This document shows positions 6,140 to 15,481 of a stretch of 48,010 nt of DNA, one piece after another (within the stretch, counting starts at the first letter, position 1; each line of letters starts with the position of its first letter). A model generated the notes under the pieces. The model was given only the letters and a program-made list of their open reading frames with translations. It did no database searches and was not told the origin of the DNA. The stretch is from an uncultured Streptococcus sp. (GTDB lineage Bacteria > Bacillota > Bacilli > Lactobacillales > Streptococcaceae): positions 1 through 48,010 of the forward strand of contig CAMBAD010000008.1 in the NCBI GenBank assembly GCA_945864085.1, written 5' to 3'. Made by a program: the position numbers and the translations under genes.

Positions 6140-8711
6140 TTTGGGTTCTGCTTATGTGCAGATAGTCCCGTCCGCTAAGGGTATTAGTGGGTCAATTTCA
6201 AAATTATTGGGTGGCGAAGTTGATAGCGCAGGTAGGTCTGCCGGGTCAAGTCTTGGAGCCTCGCTCGTCTCTGCTTTAAGCGGTGCACTTGCAGCGGCAG
6301 GGATTGGGAAAATGATTAGCTCCGCATTGAGTGCTGGTGCAGATTTGCAACAATCTTTTGGTGGTTTGGATACCATCTACGATGGGGCGCAAGATTCGGC
6401 CAAGAGATTTGCAAAAGAAGCCTACAAAGCTGGTATTTCTGCCAATACATACGCTGAGCAAGCTGTTTCGATGGGAGCAAGTTTAAAACAGTCTCTTGGT
6501 GGAGACTCGACTAAAGCGATTAACATGGCCAATATGGCTATTATGGACATGACGGATAACGCAGCTAAGATGGGTACGGATATTGGCGTTATCCAGCAGA
6601 CCTATCAAAGTTTGGCTCGGGGTAACTATGCCATGTTGGACAACTTGAAGCTTGGTTTTGGTGGTACAAAGTCGGAAATGGAACGCTTGTTGACGACCGC
6701 GGAAGGTTTGCCATCTGCCATGGGGCGTAAGTTTGATATCAGTAACTATGCGGATGTGGTCGAGGCTATCCACCTTGTCCAAGAAAGCATGGGATTGGCA
6801 GGCGTAGCGGCTGCTGAAGCTGAGAATACCTACACAGGTTCGCTTGCTGCGATGAAAGCAAGCTGGGCAAATACCTTGGCTGGCTTGGCTTTGGGTGAGA
6901 ATATCGAGCCACAATTACAGGCCTTGGCAACTACGACATCAAATTTCTTGTTCGGAAATCTCTTTCCGATGGTTGGCAATATCTTCAAGGGTTTGCCGAC
7001 AATGCTTCGTACCATCGTCGGAGATGGTCTAGGCCGAGTTTTTGGCGGAGAAGTGTCCAAAAAGGTCATGGGTGAGTTAAATAAACTAAGCGAAGTCATC
7101 TTGACATTTTACGATATGACATTTGGTTCTCTGAGTTCCAAAGACAATATCGATATGTTGGAAAAAGTTGGTTTTAGCAAAGAAACAGCCTCAAAAATTG
7201 TATCCATCTCGGGCCAAATTGGCTCCGTTATCACCTCTTTTTATGACATGGTTTTTGGGTCACTGAGTGCTAAAGATAACATAGACTTTATGACGCAGAT
7301 GGGTATTAATGAAGGTACCGCGACAACGATAGTCAATTTTGCAAATACAATTCGAACTGGTTTTGAGGGTGTTTGGTCCACTGTCCAGACTTTATTTGGA
7401 CAAGTTCCAGGTTTCTTCTCTTCAGTTATTGGAGCACTTAGCCCAGTTATTACGACGATTATGGATGGGATTTCAAAATTGGACTTTTCAGGCATCCAGG
7501 CTTTGGTCGAAGCTGTATTGCCTGCTGTTCAGGCTGGTTTCCAAAATTTTATGGCCATCGTCAGTCCTGCCATTGACTCGGTTGTCCAATCCTTTGTAGG
7601 AATGTGGAACGCTGCACAGCCCCTGATTAGTATCCTGAGCGAAGCTTTGATGCCTGTTCTTCAAATTCTTGGGTCATTCCTTGGCGGTGTGGTCAAGGGT
7701 GTCCTTGAGGGTGTGGGGTTTGCCTTTGACGCTTTGAAAGTGGCTATTGAGTTTCTAACTCCAGTGATTGATTTTCTGGTACAGGCTTTGAATTTTGTCC
7801 AGCCTGTATTGAGTACGATTGCTGAGTGGATCGGTGTAGCCATTGGGATGTTTGGGAATCTCGGAGCGGCTGGTCAAGGATTAAGCGCTTATATCAAGTC
7901 TGCCTGGACCAATATTCAGTCGGCTATTCAGACCGTCGGGAATATTATTGGGACGGTCATTGATTGGATTAAGTTGGCATTTTCTGGTGCTGGGAATGCT
8001 GTTGACGTGCTGAAAAATATTTTTTCTTTGGCTTGGATGGGTATACAGGATGCTATTCAAGTTGCTAAGGGAATTATTGACAATGTTATCTCAGGTGTAA
8101 AATCAGCTTTTACTGGTTTTCAGGATGTTGTGTCTAATGTTGGTGGTGCTGTTAGAGGTGTGATTGACAAGGTCATATCCACGATTAAAGGGATTGCCAA
8201 TATCGATATTTCTGGAGCTGGTAAAGCGATTATGGATGGCTTTTTGGGCGGTTTAAAATCTGCCTGGGGAGCAGTCACGGACTTTGTCGGCGGTATTGCT
8301 AGTTGGATTGCAAAAAATAAGGGGCCTATCTCCTATGACCGAGTGCTCTTGAAGCCTGCTGGTCTTGCCATCATGGAAGGTTTGAATACTAACCTGAAAG
8401 TTGGTTTCAAGGATGTGATGGGAACCGTTTCTGGTATGGCTGGAGCGATTGCCAAGCCTTTTGAAAATCAGTCTTTGGCCTATGATATGACCTCAAGTGC
8501 TTCGGTTGATGTGCGTCGAAATTTGCTGTCTCCTTCTGGTGATTTGGCTGGAAGTGAAAGTGGTACGGGCTTGGTCGCTCGGCTGGCCAATATCGAGCGT
8601 TTCTTGGCCATTTTGGTGGATAAGGAGTTGGCTGTTTATCTTGACGGTGAGAAAATGGCTCAGAATAGCTACAAGTATCAAGGCGCAATTATGGCGAGGG
8701 AGGGGATTTAA
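6129..8711 (+). CDS. Tail tape measure protein
   Basis: The 860-residue protein sets tail length and is ejected with the DNA. It is Ala/Gly/Ser-rich with long hydrophobic helices: LGASLVSALSGALAAAGIGK near residues 40-60 and a central hydrophobic block with repeats such as SFLGGVVKGVLEGVG. The N-terminus ATDLGSAYVQIVPSAKGISG is typical of tape measure proteins in streptococcal phages. A repeated module TFYDMTFGSLSSKDNIDMLE / SFYDMVFGSLSAKDNIDFM lies at about residues 322-385. ATG 6129 is preceded by GGAGGTGAGGAGC, so the upstream ATG at 6114 is less likely. Confidence 0.9.
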   Translation: MATDLGSAYVQIVPSAKGISGSISKLLGGEVDSAGRSAGSSLGASLVSALSGALAAAGIGKMISSALSAGADLQQSFGGLDTIYDGAQDSAKRFAKEAYKAGISANTYAEQAVSMGASLKQSLGGDSTKAINMANMAIMDMTDNAAKMGTDIGVIQQTYQSLARGNYAMLDNLKLGFGGTKSEMERLLTTAEGLPSAMGRKFDISNYADVVEAIHLVQESMGLAGVAAAEAENTYTGSLAAMKASWANTLAGLALGENIEPQLQALATTTSNFLFGNLFPMVGNIFKGLPTMLRTIVGDGLGRVFGGEVSKKVMGELNKLSEVILTFYDMTFGSLSSKDNIDMLEKVGFSKETASKIVSISGQIGSVITSFYDMVFGSLSAKDNIDFMTQMGINEGTATTIVNFANTIRTGFEGVWSTVQTLFGQVPGFFSSVIGALSPVITTIMDGISKLDFSGIQALVEAVLPAVQAGFQNFMAIVSPAIDSVVQSFVGMWNAAQPLISILSEALMPVLQILGSFLGGVVKGVLEGVGFAFDALKVAIEFLTPVIDFLVQALNFVQPVLSTIAEWIGVAIGMFGNLGAAGQGLSAYIKSAWTNIQSAIQTVGNIIGTVIDWIKLAFSGAGNAVDVLKNIFSLAWMGIQDAIQVAKGIIDNVISGVKSAFTGFQDVVSNVGGAVRGVIDKVISTIKGIANIDISGAGKAIMDGFLGGLKSAWGAVTDFVGGIASWIAKNKGPISYDRVLLKPAGLAIMEGLNTNLKVGFKDVMGTVSGMAGAIAKPFENQSLAYDMTSSASVDVRRNLLSPSGDLAGSESGTGLVARLANIERFLAILVDKELAVYLDGEKMAQNSYKYQGAIMAREGI

Positions 8712-9406
8712 TGAACTATATGATCATCAATGGTTTAGATACTTCAACCTTGGCTGACTGCCACGTATTAGACTTTGGTAAGGCTCAGGCATCGATTGAG
8801 CGGTCTGAACAAGTCGAGGTCTTTGGTGCCAATGGTCAACTACATGTCAGCGAGGGCGCCTTTGATGGATATAATCGAACATTTGTGATTTCTTTGCGTC
8901 ATTTGACTGACGCCCTGAAATTGATTGAAGTATTTCAGTCCGAGAATAACGAAGTGGAATTTGGCTATCTGAGGGATAGCCTTTTCTACTGTGATCTTGT
9001 GTCCAGTAGCTATGTGCCATTAGGTCCACATCGCTGGAAAGTTGAAATTACGGTGTCTATGCATCCGTTTCGTTATGTCAAAAATTCAGCAGATGTCATT
9101 TTGACTTCATCAGGTTCTGTGCAGAATCCAGGTACGGTCTATTCAGAGCCGGTCATTATTCTTGAAGGTTCTGGTCGTGTGACTTTGACCGTTGGCCAGC
9201 AAGTGATGGAATTGGAATTGGATACTCGTGCAACTATTGATTGTCGGCATAAGCGGCAGAATGTTTATGACAAGAATGGCGCTGTGAAGAATACCATTCG
9301 CAAACGAGGTCCATTCTTCGAGATACCTGTAGGGCGAAGCGGAATCGCAACAAGCGGGACGGTCTCAAAAATAACAATCAAAGGGAACTGGAGGTATAAG
9401 GTTTGA
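8711..9406 (+). CDS. Distal tail protein (Dit)
   Basis: The 231-residue protein is the likely hub connecting the tail tube to the receptor-binding tip. Features of the family include the N-terminal strand-rich domain (NYMIINGLDTSTLADCHVLD), the central ERSEQVEVFGANGQLHVSEG, and the end domain with VEITVSMHPFRYVKNSADV. It starts on the last base of the tape measure stop (TAATG) and overlaps the next gene by four bases, so the tail tip genes are translationally coupled. Confidence 0.85.
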   Translation: MNYMIINGLDTSTLADCHVLDFGKAQASIERSEQVEVFGANGQLHVSEGAFDGYNRTFVISLRHLTDALKLIEVFQSENNEVEFGYLRDSLFYCDLVSSSYVPLGPHRWKVEITVSMHPFRYVKNSADVILTSSGSVQNPGTVYSEPVIILEGSGRVTLTVGQQVMELELDTRATIDCRHKRQNVYDKNGAVKNTIRKRGPFFEIPVGRSGIATSGTVSKITIKGNWRYKV

Positions 9407-12400
9407 TTTATCTTAAAGACGGGAACATCCCGCTCAATCTTGCTTACGATGATGACATCGTGCAGGAAGCCAATAGCACCTACCAACTTTCCTTTAAATT
9501 TCCGCTGACTGATGGGAAGTGGAATCTGCTCAAAAGAGAAGTCTTTCTACTGGCCGATGATCTGCATGGTGAGCAGGAATTTTTTATTTTCGAGGCGAAA
9601 AAAGCCAAAGGCTATGTGCAGGTCTATGCTAAACAGGTGGCAACGCTTTTGAATTATTACTCTATCAACTCCATATCGGTTGATAGGGTGCCAGGACAGA
9701 CTGTTATGACTGCTTTGGCAGGTAGCGTTAAGCGACCATGTCCATTTACTTTTTTTAGTGACATTATGGACCGTCATACCTTTAACGAGTCCGATGTGTC
9801 GGTCATGGACGCGTTAATCAAAGATAAGCATTCTATCATTGGTCAATGGGGCGGGGACTTAGTACGCGACAAGTACCAGGTAAAGCTGTTGAAAAATGGT
9901 GGCATTGAAAATGAGTCTCTGTTCATGTACAAGAAAAACCTCAGTAGCTATGAAGAGACCGAGAGTATCCATAATTTAAAAACACGCTTGCATCTTAAGA
10001 AAGTCATTAAGGGTCAAACTGAGAATGACGAAGACCGTGTTATCGTTGTGACAGTGGATAGCCCTTTGATTGGGCAATATAGTCAAATTTATGAAGCCGA
10101 TATTGAGGTTAATGACCAGGATGTGACTGACGAAGCCAGTCTTACTGCTTATAGTCAGCAGTATTTTAGTTCGACGCTTTGCGATTTGGTCGAAAACTCT
10201 ATCACTCTGGATGTTAAAGGTAAGGCTGATGTGTCGGTTAAGATGTTTGACACGGTCAGCGTATTCCACGAGCGTTTTAATGTGGATTTGCGTTTGAAAA
10301 TCACTAGCTACCGATTCGCACCAATGGCAAAGCGATTGAAGTCGATTGGGTTTGGCAAGGTGTTGCAGTCATTTGGCTCAACTGTGGCTAGTATGGTTGC
10401 TGGAAGTGTTGACAAGGCTACAGGAACACTATCCGCATCCTTCGAGAGGAGACTGCAGACGGAAATTGATAATGCTAATCGTCATTTTGATGTCGAGTTG
10501 GATAAATTCCAGACAAAAATCAACGACGGCATCGAGCAAGCCCAGGCCAATGCCGAGGTCTACGCCGACAACATCAAGCAGACCATTGCTGACCAAATGT
10601 CCGAATCCGATCGTCAATATCAGTCGGACAAGCAAGCCCAGGACCAGCAGATAGCGGAGAGTCTGAGGTTGGCTGGTGCGTCTACTAACCTGGCCAACAC
10701 GGCCAAGACCTTGGCAGAGCAGGCCAAAGCCGACCTGAATCTTGCTAAGCAATCTTTGGGCGGCCAAATCGCCCAAGTCTCCACTCAAGCAAGCCAGTTC
10801 TTCGACGCAAGTCGAGAAGAGACAGCGCGTCAAGTATCAGCTCTGCGTGTAGCTGTTACTCAGGACTATGTCGCGAAGTCAGTCTTTGAGGAAAATGCCC
10901 GTGGAATTAGTCAGCGATTTGAGAGTTTATATGTCGGCGGTACCAATCTATTGACAGGCACGGATGAATACGCCGAATTCTTCAACAGCGAACAAAGTCA
11001 CGCAGAGTTTCTGCGTACACCTTATGACCTGGCCGAGGTTTTTGATAAGCACGGCCTGGTCGAGTATACTCTGAGCTTTGACCTAAAGGCTCCTAAAACA
11101 GGAGCTGTGCATGTCTATCAGCAAAACGGTTCAGACTCAAGGTATGCAGGTTTAGGTCATGATGTTTTAGCTACTACCGAATGGCAACGCTTCAAAATAA
11201 CATTTAGGCCAGTGCTAGGGAACCCTGCGATTAAAGAAAGTTACCTAGCTTTTTACGGCATTTACGGCACGGGTGTCAAACCTATTGTTCGTCGAGTTAA
11301 AATCGAACGCGGAACGATTGGGACCGACTGGTCTCCAGCCCCTGAGGACGCTACGAACTACGCAGACACCAAAATTGCCGAGTACAAACACACGGTTGAT
11401 GGTCGGTTTGCGACCATCCAAGCCTCTGTTGATAGTAAGGCTAATTTAGTCGATTTTCAGCGGGTCCAAGAGACGGCTAGGTTGTACGAGCGAATCATTG
11501 GCACCTCTGAAAGTGAAGTTAACTCAAATCTAGCTAGGCAGGTATTGACTAGCAGTCTGTGGCAGACGGAAATCACTCGGTTACCGAGGGCTGGTGGAAA
11601 AAATTACTTCCTCAATAGCAATTTTAAAGAGGGGATGAAGTTTTGGCACAGCAATAGTGGCAATCCTGGTGTCAGTTTTAATGTTAATGGCCAGCTTGCT
11701 GGTCAGCTTCAGCGTTCGGGAGTCTTGCATGTTAATACAGGTGATGTTGGGTTTAGTTATGCACACGGGTTTTATCAATATGTGGAAATGCCTCTGTCAG
11801 CTAATGACCAGGTTACTGTGTCATTAGATGTAGCAGCTTTTCCTAATAATGATGCTGGTTTGGTTGTTATTCTCGTGAATCACTTGTTTGATATCCGGAA
11901 GGAGATTCCAGTCACTGAGATACCGAAAACGAGCGTTTTTAGCCCTACATCGCTCAAAAGAAAAACCGCAACACTTTCAATTCCGAAGGACTGTGCTGGG
12001 ATCTATTGCAACGTTATATTTGGACAAGGGACTATTGGCAACATGGTCTTTGCGGATATGCAGGTTGAAAAAGGAGGCGCTACCTCTGATTATCAGCCGA
12101 ATCCAGCAGATACCAAACGCGAAGTAGAAGCAGTTACTACCCGCGTCGACCACTTGGCAGGGTCGTGGGCGGTGCAGAACCTGACCAGCGCAGGGACGGT
12201 ACTCAACCAAATCAACCTGCTGGCCAACGGAAACAACCGAATTGACGGTAGGCTGACGCATATTACGGGTCAGACTTTGATTGATGACGCTTCGATTACA
12301 TCGGCCAAGATTGCGAGCCTTGACGCTGGCAAGATTACCAGCGGATATATCCGTTCAGAGCGAATAGCTACTAATTCCATTGATGGTAGTAAGATTGTAT

Positions 12401-13002
12401 TCGACCAAGCTTTCTTTAATAAGTTAATGGCCAATGAAGCCTATCTAAAACAACTCTTTGCCCAAACAGCCTTCATCACTCAGGTTCAATCTGTGACCAT
12501 GTCTGCTGCTCAAATCATTGGTGGAACAATGATGGCTCGGAATGGAGCGATGGAAATCGGTCTGGATAATGCATTTTTTAGATTTCGAGATAATGCAAAA
12601 ATCGAATTTCAATCTGAAAACAATACGCTTTTTCGGACGAAGAATGGCACATCTGCTTTCATCCATTTTCGCGACGATACTTATAATGGCGTGTACACAG
12701 CCATGGGTGTTAATGCTGATAATACTGGGACACAGAACGACTACTCATCTGGTCAATTTGCTGGTGTGCGAGTCATCAGGACTAACCCAAATCGCTATAG
12801 CGGGGCGACTGTGGACCAGGTTCAACTTATTGGTGACACTATCAATATCAGACATGGCTATGGCTATGAAAATGATTATTTGCGGATTGCCTGGGATGGA
12901 GGCAGTCGAATCGATCTAATAGCATGGCTACGGCAGATGAATATTAACTTTAAGCATTTGGTTAATATTACTGGCCGAGGCGATGTTATTAAAACTTTTT
13001 AG
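9403..13002 (+). CDS. Tail-associated protein / receptor-binding tail spike (Tal-like)
   Basis: The 1,199-residue protein starts at TTG 9403, coupled to dit. Residues 1 to about 350 look like the Tal/prophage-tail domain that caps the tail (IPLNLAYDDDIVQEANSTYQ, KQVATLLNYYSINSISVDRV). A coiled coil rich in Q and A follows at about 370-500. Two jelly-roll-like carbohydrate-binding stretches begin at GGTNLLTGTDEY (about 510) and GGKNYFLNSNFKEG (about 730). The segment DDASITSAKIASLDAGKITS (about 960) is typical of gp58-like minor structural proteins, and the C-terminal 220 residues form the probable tip. Host range would be set here. Frame and codon use are continuous. Confidence 0.85.
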   Translation: MIYLKDGNIPLNLAYDDDIVQEANSTYQLSFKFPLTDGKWNLLKREVFLLADDLHGEQEFFIFEAKKAKGYVQVYAKQVATLLNYYSINSISVDRVPGQTVMTALAGSVKRPCPFTFFSDIMDRHTFNESDVSVMDALIKDKHSIIGQWGGDLVRDKYQVKLLKNGGIENESLFMYKKNLSSYEETESIHNLKTRLHLKKVIKGQTENDEDRVIVVTVDSPLIGQYSQIYEADIEVNDQDVTDEASLTAYSQQYFSSTLCDLVENSITLDVKGKADVSVKMFDTVSVFHERFNVDLRLKITSYRFAPMAKRLKSIGFGKVLQSFGSTVASMVAGSVDKATGTLSASFERRLQTEIDNANRHFDVELDKFQTKINDGIEQAQANAEVYADNIKQTIADQMSESDRQYQSDKQAQDQQIAESLRLAGASTNLANTAKTLAEQAKADLNLAKQSLGGQIAQVSTQASQFFDASREETARQVSALRVAVTQDYVAKSVFEENARGISQRFESLYVGGTNLLTGTDEYAEFFNSEQSHAEFLRTPYDLAEVFDKHGLVEYTLSFDLKAPKTGAVHVYQQNGSDSRYAGLGHDVLATTEWQRFKITFRPVLGNPAIKESYLAFYGIYGTGVKPIVRRVKIERGTIGTDWSPAPEDATNYADTKIAEYKHTVDGRFATIQASVDSKANLVDFQRVQETARLYERIIGTSESEVNSNLARQVLTSSLWQTEITRLPRAGGKNYFLNSNFKEGMKFWHSNSGNPGVSFNVNGQLAGQLQRSGVLHVNTGDVGFSYAHGFYQYVEMPLSANDQVTVSLDVAAFPNNDAGLVVILVNHLFDIRKEIPVTEIPKTSVFSPTSLKRKTATLSIPKDCAGIYCNVIFGQGTIGNMVFADMQVEKGGATSDYQPNPADTKREVEAVTTRVDHLAGSWAVQNLTSAGTVLNQINLLANGNNRIDGRLTHITGQTLIDDASITSAKIASLDAGKITSGYIRSERIATNSIDGSKIVFDQAFFNKLMANEAYLKQLFAQTAFITQVQSVTMSAAQIIGGTMMARNGAMEIGLDNAFFRFRDNAKIEFQSENNTLFRTKNGTSAFIHFRDDTYNGVYTAMGVNADNTGTQNDYSSGQFAGVRVIRTNPNRYSGATVDQVQLIGDTINIRHGYGYENDYLRIAWDGGSRIDLIAWLRQMNINFKHLVNITGRGDVIKTF

Positions 13003-13011
13003 GAGAAAATC

Positions 13012-13242
13012 ATGAACCAAGAACAAATCACTCAAGCTTTACGCTTGACTAATAATGACTTAGTGACAAAGCTGTCAGAGGAAATGACGACGAAGAACTT
13101 GCTCGCTGTGCAATTAACCGAAGCACAACAGACCATCGCTAATCTGCAGGCAGATATTGAAGAATTGACTCAGCAACTGGACGAAGCTACTAAACCAGCG
13201 GAAGAAATCATTAACAAGAAGGAGAATAACCATGACACTTGA
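13012..13242 (+). CDS. Small coiled-coil phage protein
   Basis: The 76-residue acidic protein has an AGGAGAAA ribosome binding site and begins nine bases after the tail spike gene. Most of it forms a predicted coiled coil (EQITQALRLTNNDLVTKLSE, QTIANLQADIEELTQQLDEA). Small proteins of this type often lie between tail fibre and holin genes in streptococcal phages. It might be a tail tip accessory or chaperone, but no function can be stated. It overlaps the next gene by 11 bases. Confidence 0.65.
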   Translation: MNQEQITQALRLTNNDLVTKLSEEMTTKNLLAVQLTEAQQTIANLQADIEELTQQLDEATKPAEEIINKKENNHDT

Positions 13243-13489
13243 AATTAAAAAAACAACTAAGTTGGTCGGAAATCTTAAGGTAGACGGGACAATCGTAAAG
13301 ACCTACACAGTAGATATTAATGAAAAGGGTATTTCTACTGTTACAGAATGGACTGCCAATCCAGAATTGTATGCTGCCAACCGTCGCGAAATGCGGCAGC
13401 AGGAAGCTGAATTCCGTGAAAAGCGCTACGAGGTCGAAGACGCAATTTTGGCTGAGATTGAAGCGGCGGAACTGGAAAAGCAGGAGTAG
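13232..13489 (+). CDS. Small phage protein of unknown function
   Basis: The 85-residue protein starts at ATG 13232 with an AAGGAG ribosome binding site inside the previous gene. The first half is strand-like (KTTKLVGNLKVDGTIVKTYT) and the second half is a charged helix (NRREMRQQEAEFREKRYEVE, then AILAEIEAAELEKQE). It is conserved in position before the holins in many related phages, to my recollection, but its role is unknown. Confidence 0.65.
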   Translation: MTLEIKKTTKLVGNLKVDGTIVKTYTVDINEKGISTVTEWTANPELYAANRREMRQQEAEFREKRYEVEDAILAEIEAAELEKQE

Positions 13490-13492
13490 TAT

Positions 13493-13909
13493 ATGGTGCA
13501 AGAACCAAATGATTTTATCCATTTCGTGCAGGCTATCACCCCGATTGCAGGCCCATTTTTGACCACAGTCGGCGGTATCGTGATAGCTAAGATTGGGTCA
13601 AATAATAACAAAGAGCTAACCACGATCAATGCCAGGCTGACGACTTTGCAGAAGACAGCGGATGATAATAAGTCAACTGTCGGGCTGGTCAAAGATGAAT
13701 TAGAAACTCTTAAGACCAGCAGTAGAAGCAGTCGTCGCTATACTCTTTACAAAGACTTAGAAACGGCCATTGAGCGTGGATGGACAACTTTGGAAGAGCG
13801 TCGCGAGCTGGCCAAGCTCTTTGAGTCATACACGGCCCTCGGAGGAAATGGAGAGATTGAAACCATGTATGACATGTACTGCGAATTGCCATTAGAAAGG
13901 GAAAATTAA
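13493..13909 (+). CDS. Phage membrane-associated protein next to holin
   Basis: The 138-residue protein has one hydrophobic segment at about residues 14-34 (TPIAGPFLTTVGGIVIAKIG) followed by a soluble coiled-coil region (NNKELTTINARLTTLQKTAD) and a helical tail ending ELPLEREN. This single-helix-plus-coiled-coil design resembles XhlA/haemolysin-type lysis accessory proteins. It is one base away from the next gene and shares its orientation, so a role in lysis is inferred from context. It starts three bases after the preceding stop. Confidence 0.65.
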   Translation: MVQEPNDFIHFVQAITPIAGPFLTTVGGIVIAKIGSNNNKELTTINARLTTLQKTADDNKSTVGLVKDELETLKTSSRSSRRYTLYKDLETAIERGWTTLEERRELAKLFESYTALGGNGEIETMYDMYCELPLEREN

Positions 13910-13910
13910 T

Positions 13911-14240
13911 ATGAACATTCAGGAAATGCTTTTAACTGCTTTGACTTCGTTTTTTGGAGTCATCATTCTAACTTTAGTCAAAATGGTCAAGGAATATCTC
14001 ATCAAAAAAGGCGGAATGACTGCTGTCCGCTTAGCTGAGATTGTCGCTCAAAATGCTGTCAATGCGGTTGAGCAGATGACTTTGGACAAAGACATCCATG
14101 GTATCGAAAAATTTGACTTGGCCAAACAAAAGGTTCAAGGGGAATTATCGAAATACAATGTCTATTTTACGGACTCGCAAATCAATACGTTTATTGAAGC
14201 AGCTGTTAAGGCCATGAACGATGGCTGGAAGGGAGCATGA
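13911..14240 (+). CDS. Phage holin, LLH-like
   Basis: This 109-residue protein has an N-terminal transmembrane helix (LLTALTSFFGVIILTLVKMV) followed by a basic patch and amphipathic helices (RLAEIVAQNAVNAVEQMTLD, GELSKYNVYFTDSQINTFIE). The pattern matches LLH-family holins of Gram-positive siphophages, which form membrane lesions that release or activate the endolysin. The gene is three bases before the endolysin and has the ribosome binding site AAAGGGAAA, so the two form a lysis cassette. Confidence 0.8.
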   Translation: MNIQEMLLTALTSFFGVIILTLVKMVKEYLIKKGGMTAVRLAEIVAQNAVNAVEQMTLDKDIHGIEKFDLAKQKVQGELSKYNVYFTDSQINTFIEAAVKAMNDGWKGA

Positions 14241-14243
14241 CAA

Positions 14244-14963
14244 ATGACAACAGTATTTGAAGTTATCAACTTCGCCAAAGACCTAGCCAACCGTGGACAA
14301 GGTGTAGACTATGATGGTTGGCACGGTAATCAATGTGTAGACTTGCCTAACTGGATTAGTGGCAAGTTTTTTGGAAAGGCTCTGTGGGGGAACGCGATTG
14401 ACTTGCTCGAATCTGCAAAACAGCATGGTTTTGAAGTGTATTATATGCCAACCTCTGAGCGACCACGCCCAGGAGCTATCTTTGTGAAAAATTATGTGGC
14501 TAGTGACGGTATTAACTATGGGCATACTGGTTTGATTATTGCTGTCAATGGCAATACTGTCCAAACCATTGAGCAGAACCTAGTTGGCAATCTGTCGGTC
14601 GGTGGTCCTGCTCAATATGCTAGCCAGCAAATCAGCAACCTAGTCGGCTGGTTTTATCCACCTTATACCGATTCGACCGCCACACCTAAACAGTCAAGTA
14701 GTGGCAATCTCGGTAAAATCAAAGACGAGCAAGGGACTATGATTGTCAAAGTCTCTCTGCTCAATGTGCGAGATAAGCCAGGGCTTGATGGTAAAGTTGT
14801 AGCTACTTACACTTATGGCGAGCAATTTAATTATGATTCGGTCTACATCGCAGATGGTTACATTTGGGTATCGTATATTAGTCGCAGCGGACATCGTCGC
14901 TATGTAGCAGCAGGCGAGGAATCAAACCGTCGCAATGTTGTGCCTTATGGTATTTTTAAATAG
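14244..14963 (+). CDS. Endolysin, CHAP amidase/peptidase plus SH3b domain
   Basis: The 239-residue lysin cleaves host peptidoglycan. The CHAP domain spans about residues 1-140: the catalytic cysteine is in GNQCVDLPNW (Cys near residue 31) and the histidine is in NYGHTGLII (near 93). A Ser/Thr-rich linker (STATPKQSSSGN) joins it to an SH3_5-like wall-binding domain at about 165-235 (TMIVKVSLLNVRDKPGLDGK, GYIWVSYISRSGHRRYVA). The layout is common in streptococcal phages. A strong terminator follows 10 bases after the stop. Confidence 0.92.
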   Translation: MTTVFEVINFAKDLANRGQGVDYDGWHGNQCVDLPNWISGKFFGKALWGNAIDLLESAKQHGFEVYYMPTSERPRPGAIFVKNYVASDGINYGHTGLIIAVNGNTVQTIEQNLVGNLSVGGPAQYASQQISNLVGWFYPPYTDSTATPKQSSSGNLGKIKDEQGTMIVKVSLLNVRDKPGLDGKVVATYTYGEQFNYDSVYIADGYIWVSYISRSGHRRYVAAGEESNRRNVVPYGIFK

Positions 14964-14972
14964 TTTCCTCCT

Positions 14973-14997
14973 TCCCAGCTTCGGCTGGGATTTTTTT
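14973..14997 (+). terminator. Terminator of the phage late operon
   Basis: TCCCAGC-TTCG-GCTGGGA is a perfect 7-bp stem with a stable UUCG tetraloop, followed by seven T. It ends the lysis cassette. The stretch from 14998 to 15095 holds nothing I recognise. Confidence 0.9.
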
Positions 14998-15101
14998 GTT
15001 GCTGAATTTCAAAAAATTAGCGTTTTTTCAAAATTCGATGGGTACTCACTTGCCATACTACTGGACATTTTGCAAATTTGCCGATTTTTCGGACATAAAA
15101 A

Positions 15102-15125
15102 AGACCCTATTTGGTTTTAGGGTCT
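15102..15125 (-). terminator. Terminator of the leftward post-lysis genes
   Basis: On the minus strand AGACCCTA pairs with TAGGGTCT and runs into TTTTTT. It lies 19 bases beyond the stop of the 96-residue gene and so closes the leftward cluster. It faces the late operon terminator, isolating the two units. Confidence 0.85.
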
Positions 15126-15143
15126 GTCTATGTATTTTTTTTA

Positions 15144-15434
15144 TTAGACAAGGTCTTTTACAATTTTTTCAAGCTGCTCTGTCAGCTCGTCAAAAATTTC
15201 TGAAAAGACATAGCTTTTTAAACGAGGGATATTCCCTGTTTCGATTTCGAGGTTTTCGCGGTATAATCTCAAGGTTTCTTGAGCTTCTGCCGTTTGGTCG
15301 GTTTCAATAGCTTTCAACGCTTTGCGATAACGCATATAATCTAATAGCAACTCCGCATTAATGATAACGATTTTTCCTTGGATTTTAACTGTTTCAGGGA
15401 TTGCACGGAAATTTGTTTGAGCTTGATTGTTCAT
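15144..15434 (-). CDS. Post-lysis phage protein, function unknown
   Basis: The 96-residue protein is read leftward and has a strong AAAAGGAG ribosome binding site and its own extended -10 promoter. The N-terminal third is strand-like (AIPETVKIQGKIVIINAELL); the rest is helical and charged (YMRYRKALKAIETDQTAEAQ, IFDELTEQLEKIVKDLV). The start IPETVKIQGKIVIIN hints at a swapped-hairpin or ParD/RHH-like dimer element, but this is weak. It lies in the slot where streptococcal prophages carry conversion or exclusion genes and is opposite to the structural genes, so expression in the lysogen is plausible. Confidence 0.7.
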   Translation of the reverse strand: MNNQAQTNFRAIPETVKIQGKIVIINAELLLDYMRYRKALKAIETDQTAEAQETLRLYRENLEIETGNIPRLKSYVFSEIFDELTEQLEKIVKDLV

Positions 15435-15456
15435 AGTTTTTCTCCTTTTTATTTTT

Positions 15457-15465
15457 ATTATAGCA
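15457..15465 (-). promoter_or_regulatory. Extended -10 promoter of the 96-residue gene
   Basis: On the minus strand TGCTATAAT matches the extended -10 consensus TGnTATAAT. No good -35 is visible. An ACACT-AAAG-AGTGT inverted repeat sits immediately upstream (15464-15478) and acts as a hairpin plus T-run on the plus strand, so it may be an operator or a plus-strand terminator. Confidence 0.6.
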
Positions 15466-15481
15466 CACTCTTTAGTGTTTT

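Noticed and set aside
9403..13002. Diversity-generating retroelement acting on the tail spike gene
   Set aside because: There is no reverse transcriptase gene or template repeat in the window.
13910..14963. Lysogenic conversion toxin next to the endolysin
   Set aside because: The genes match holin and CHAP endolysin families; no superantigen or paratox-like frame is present.
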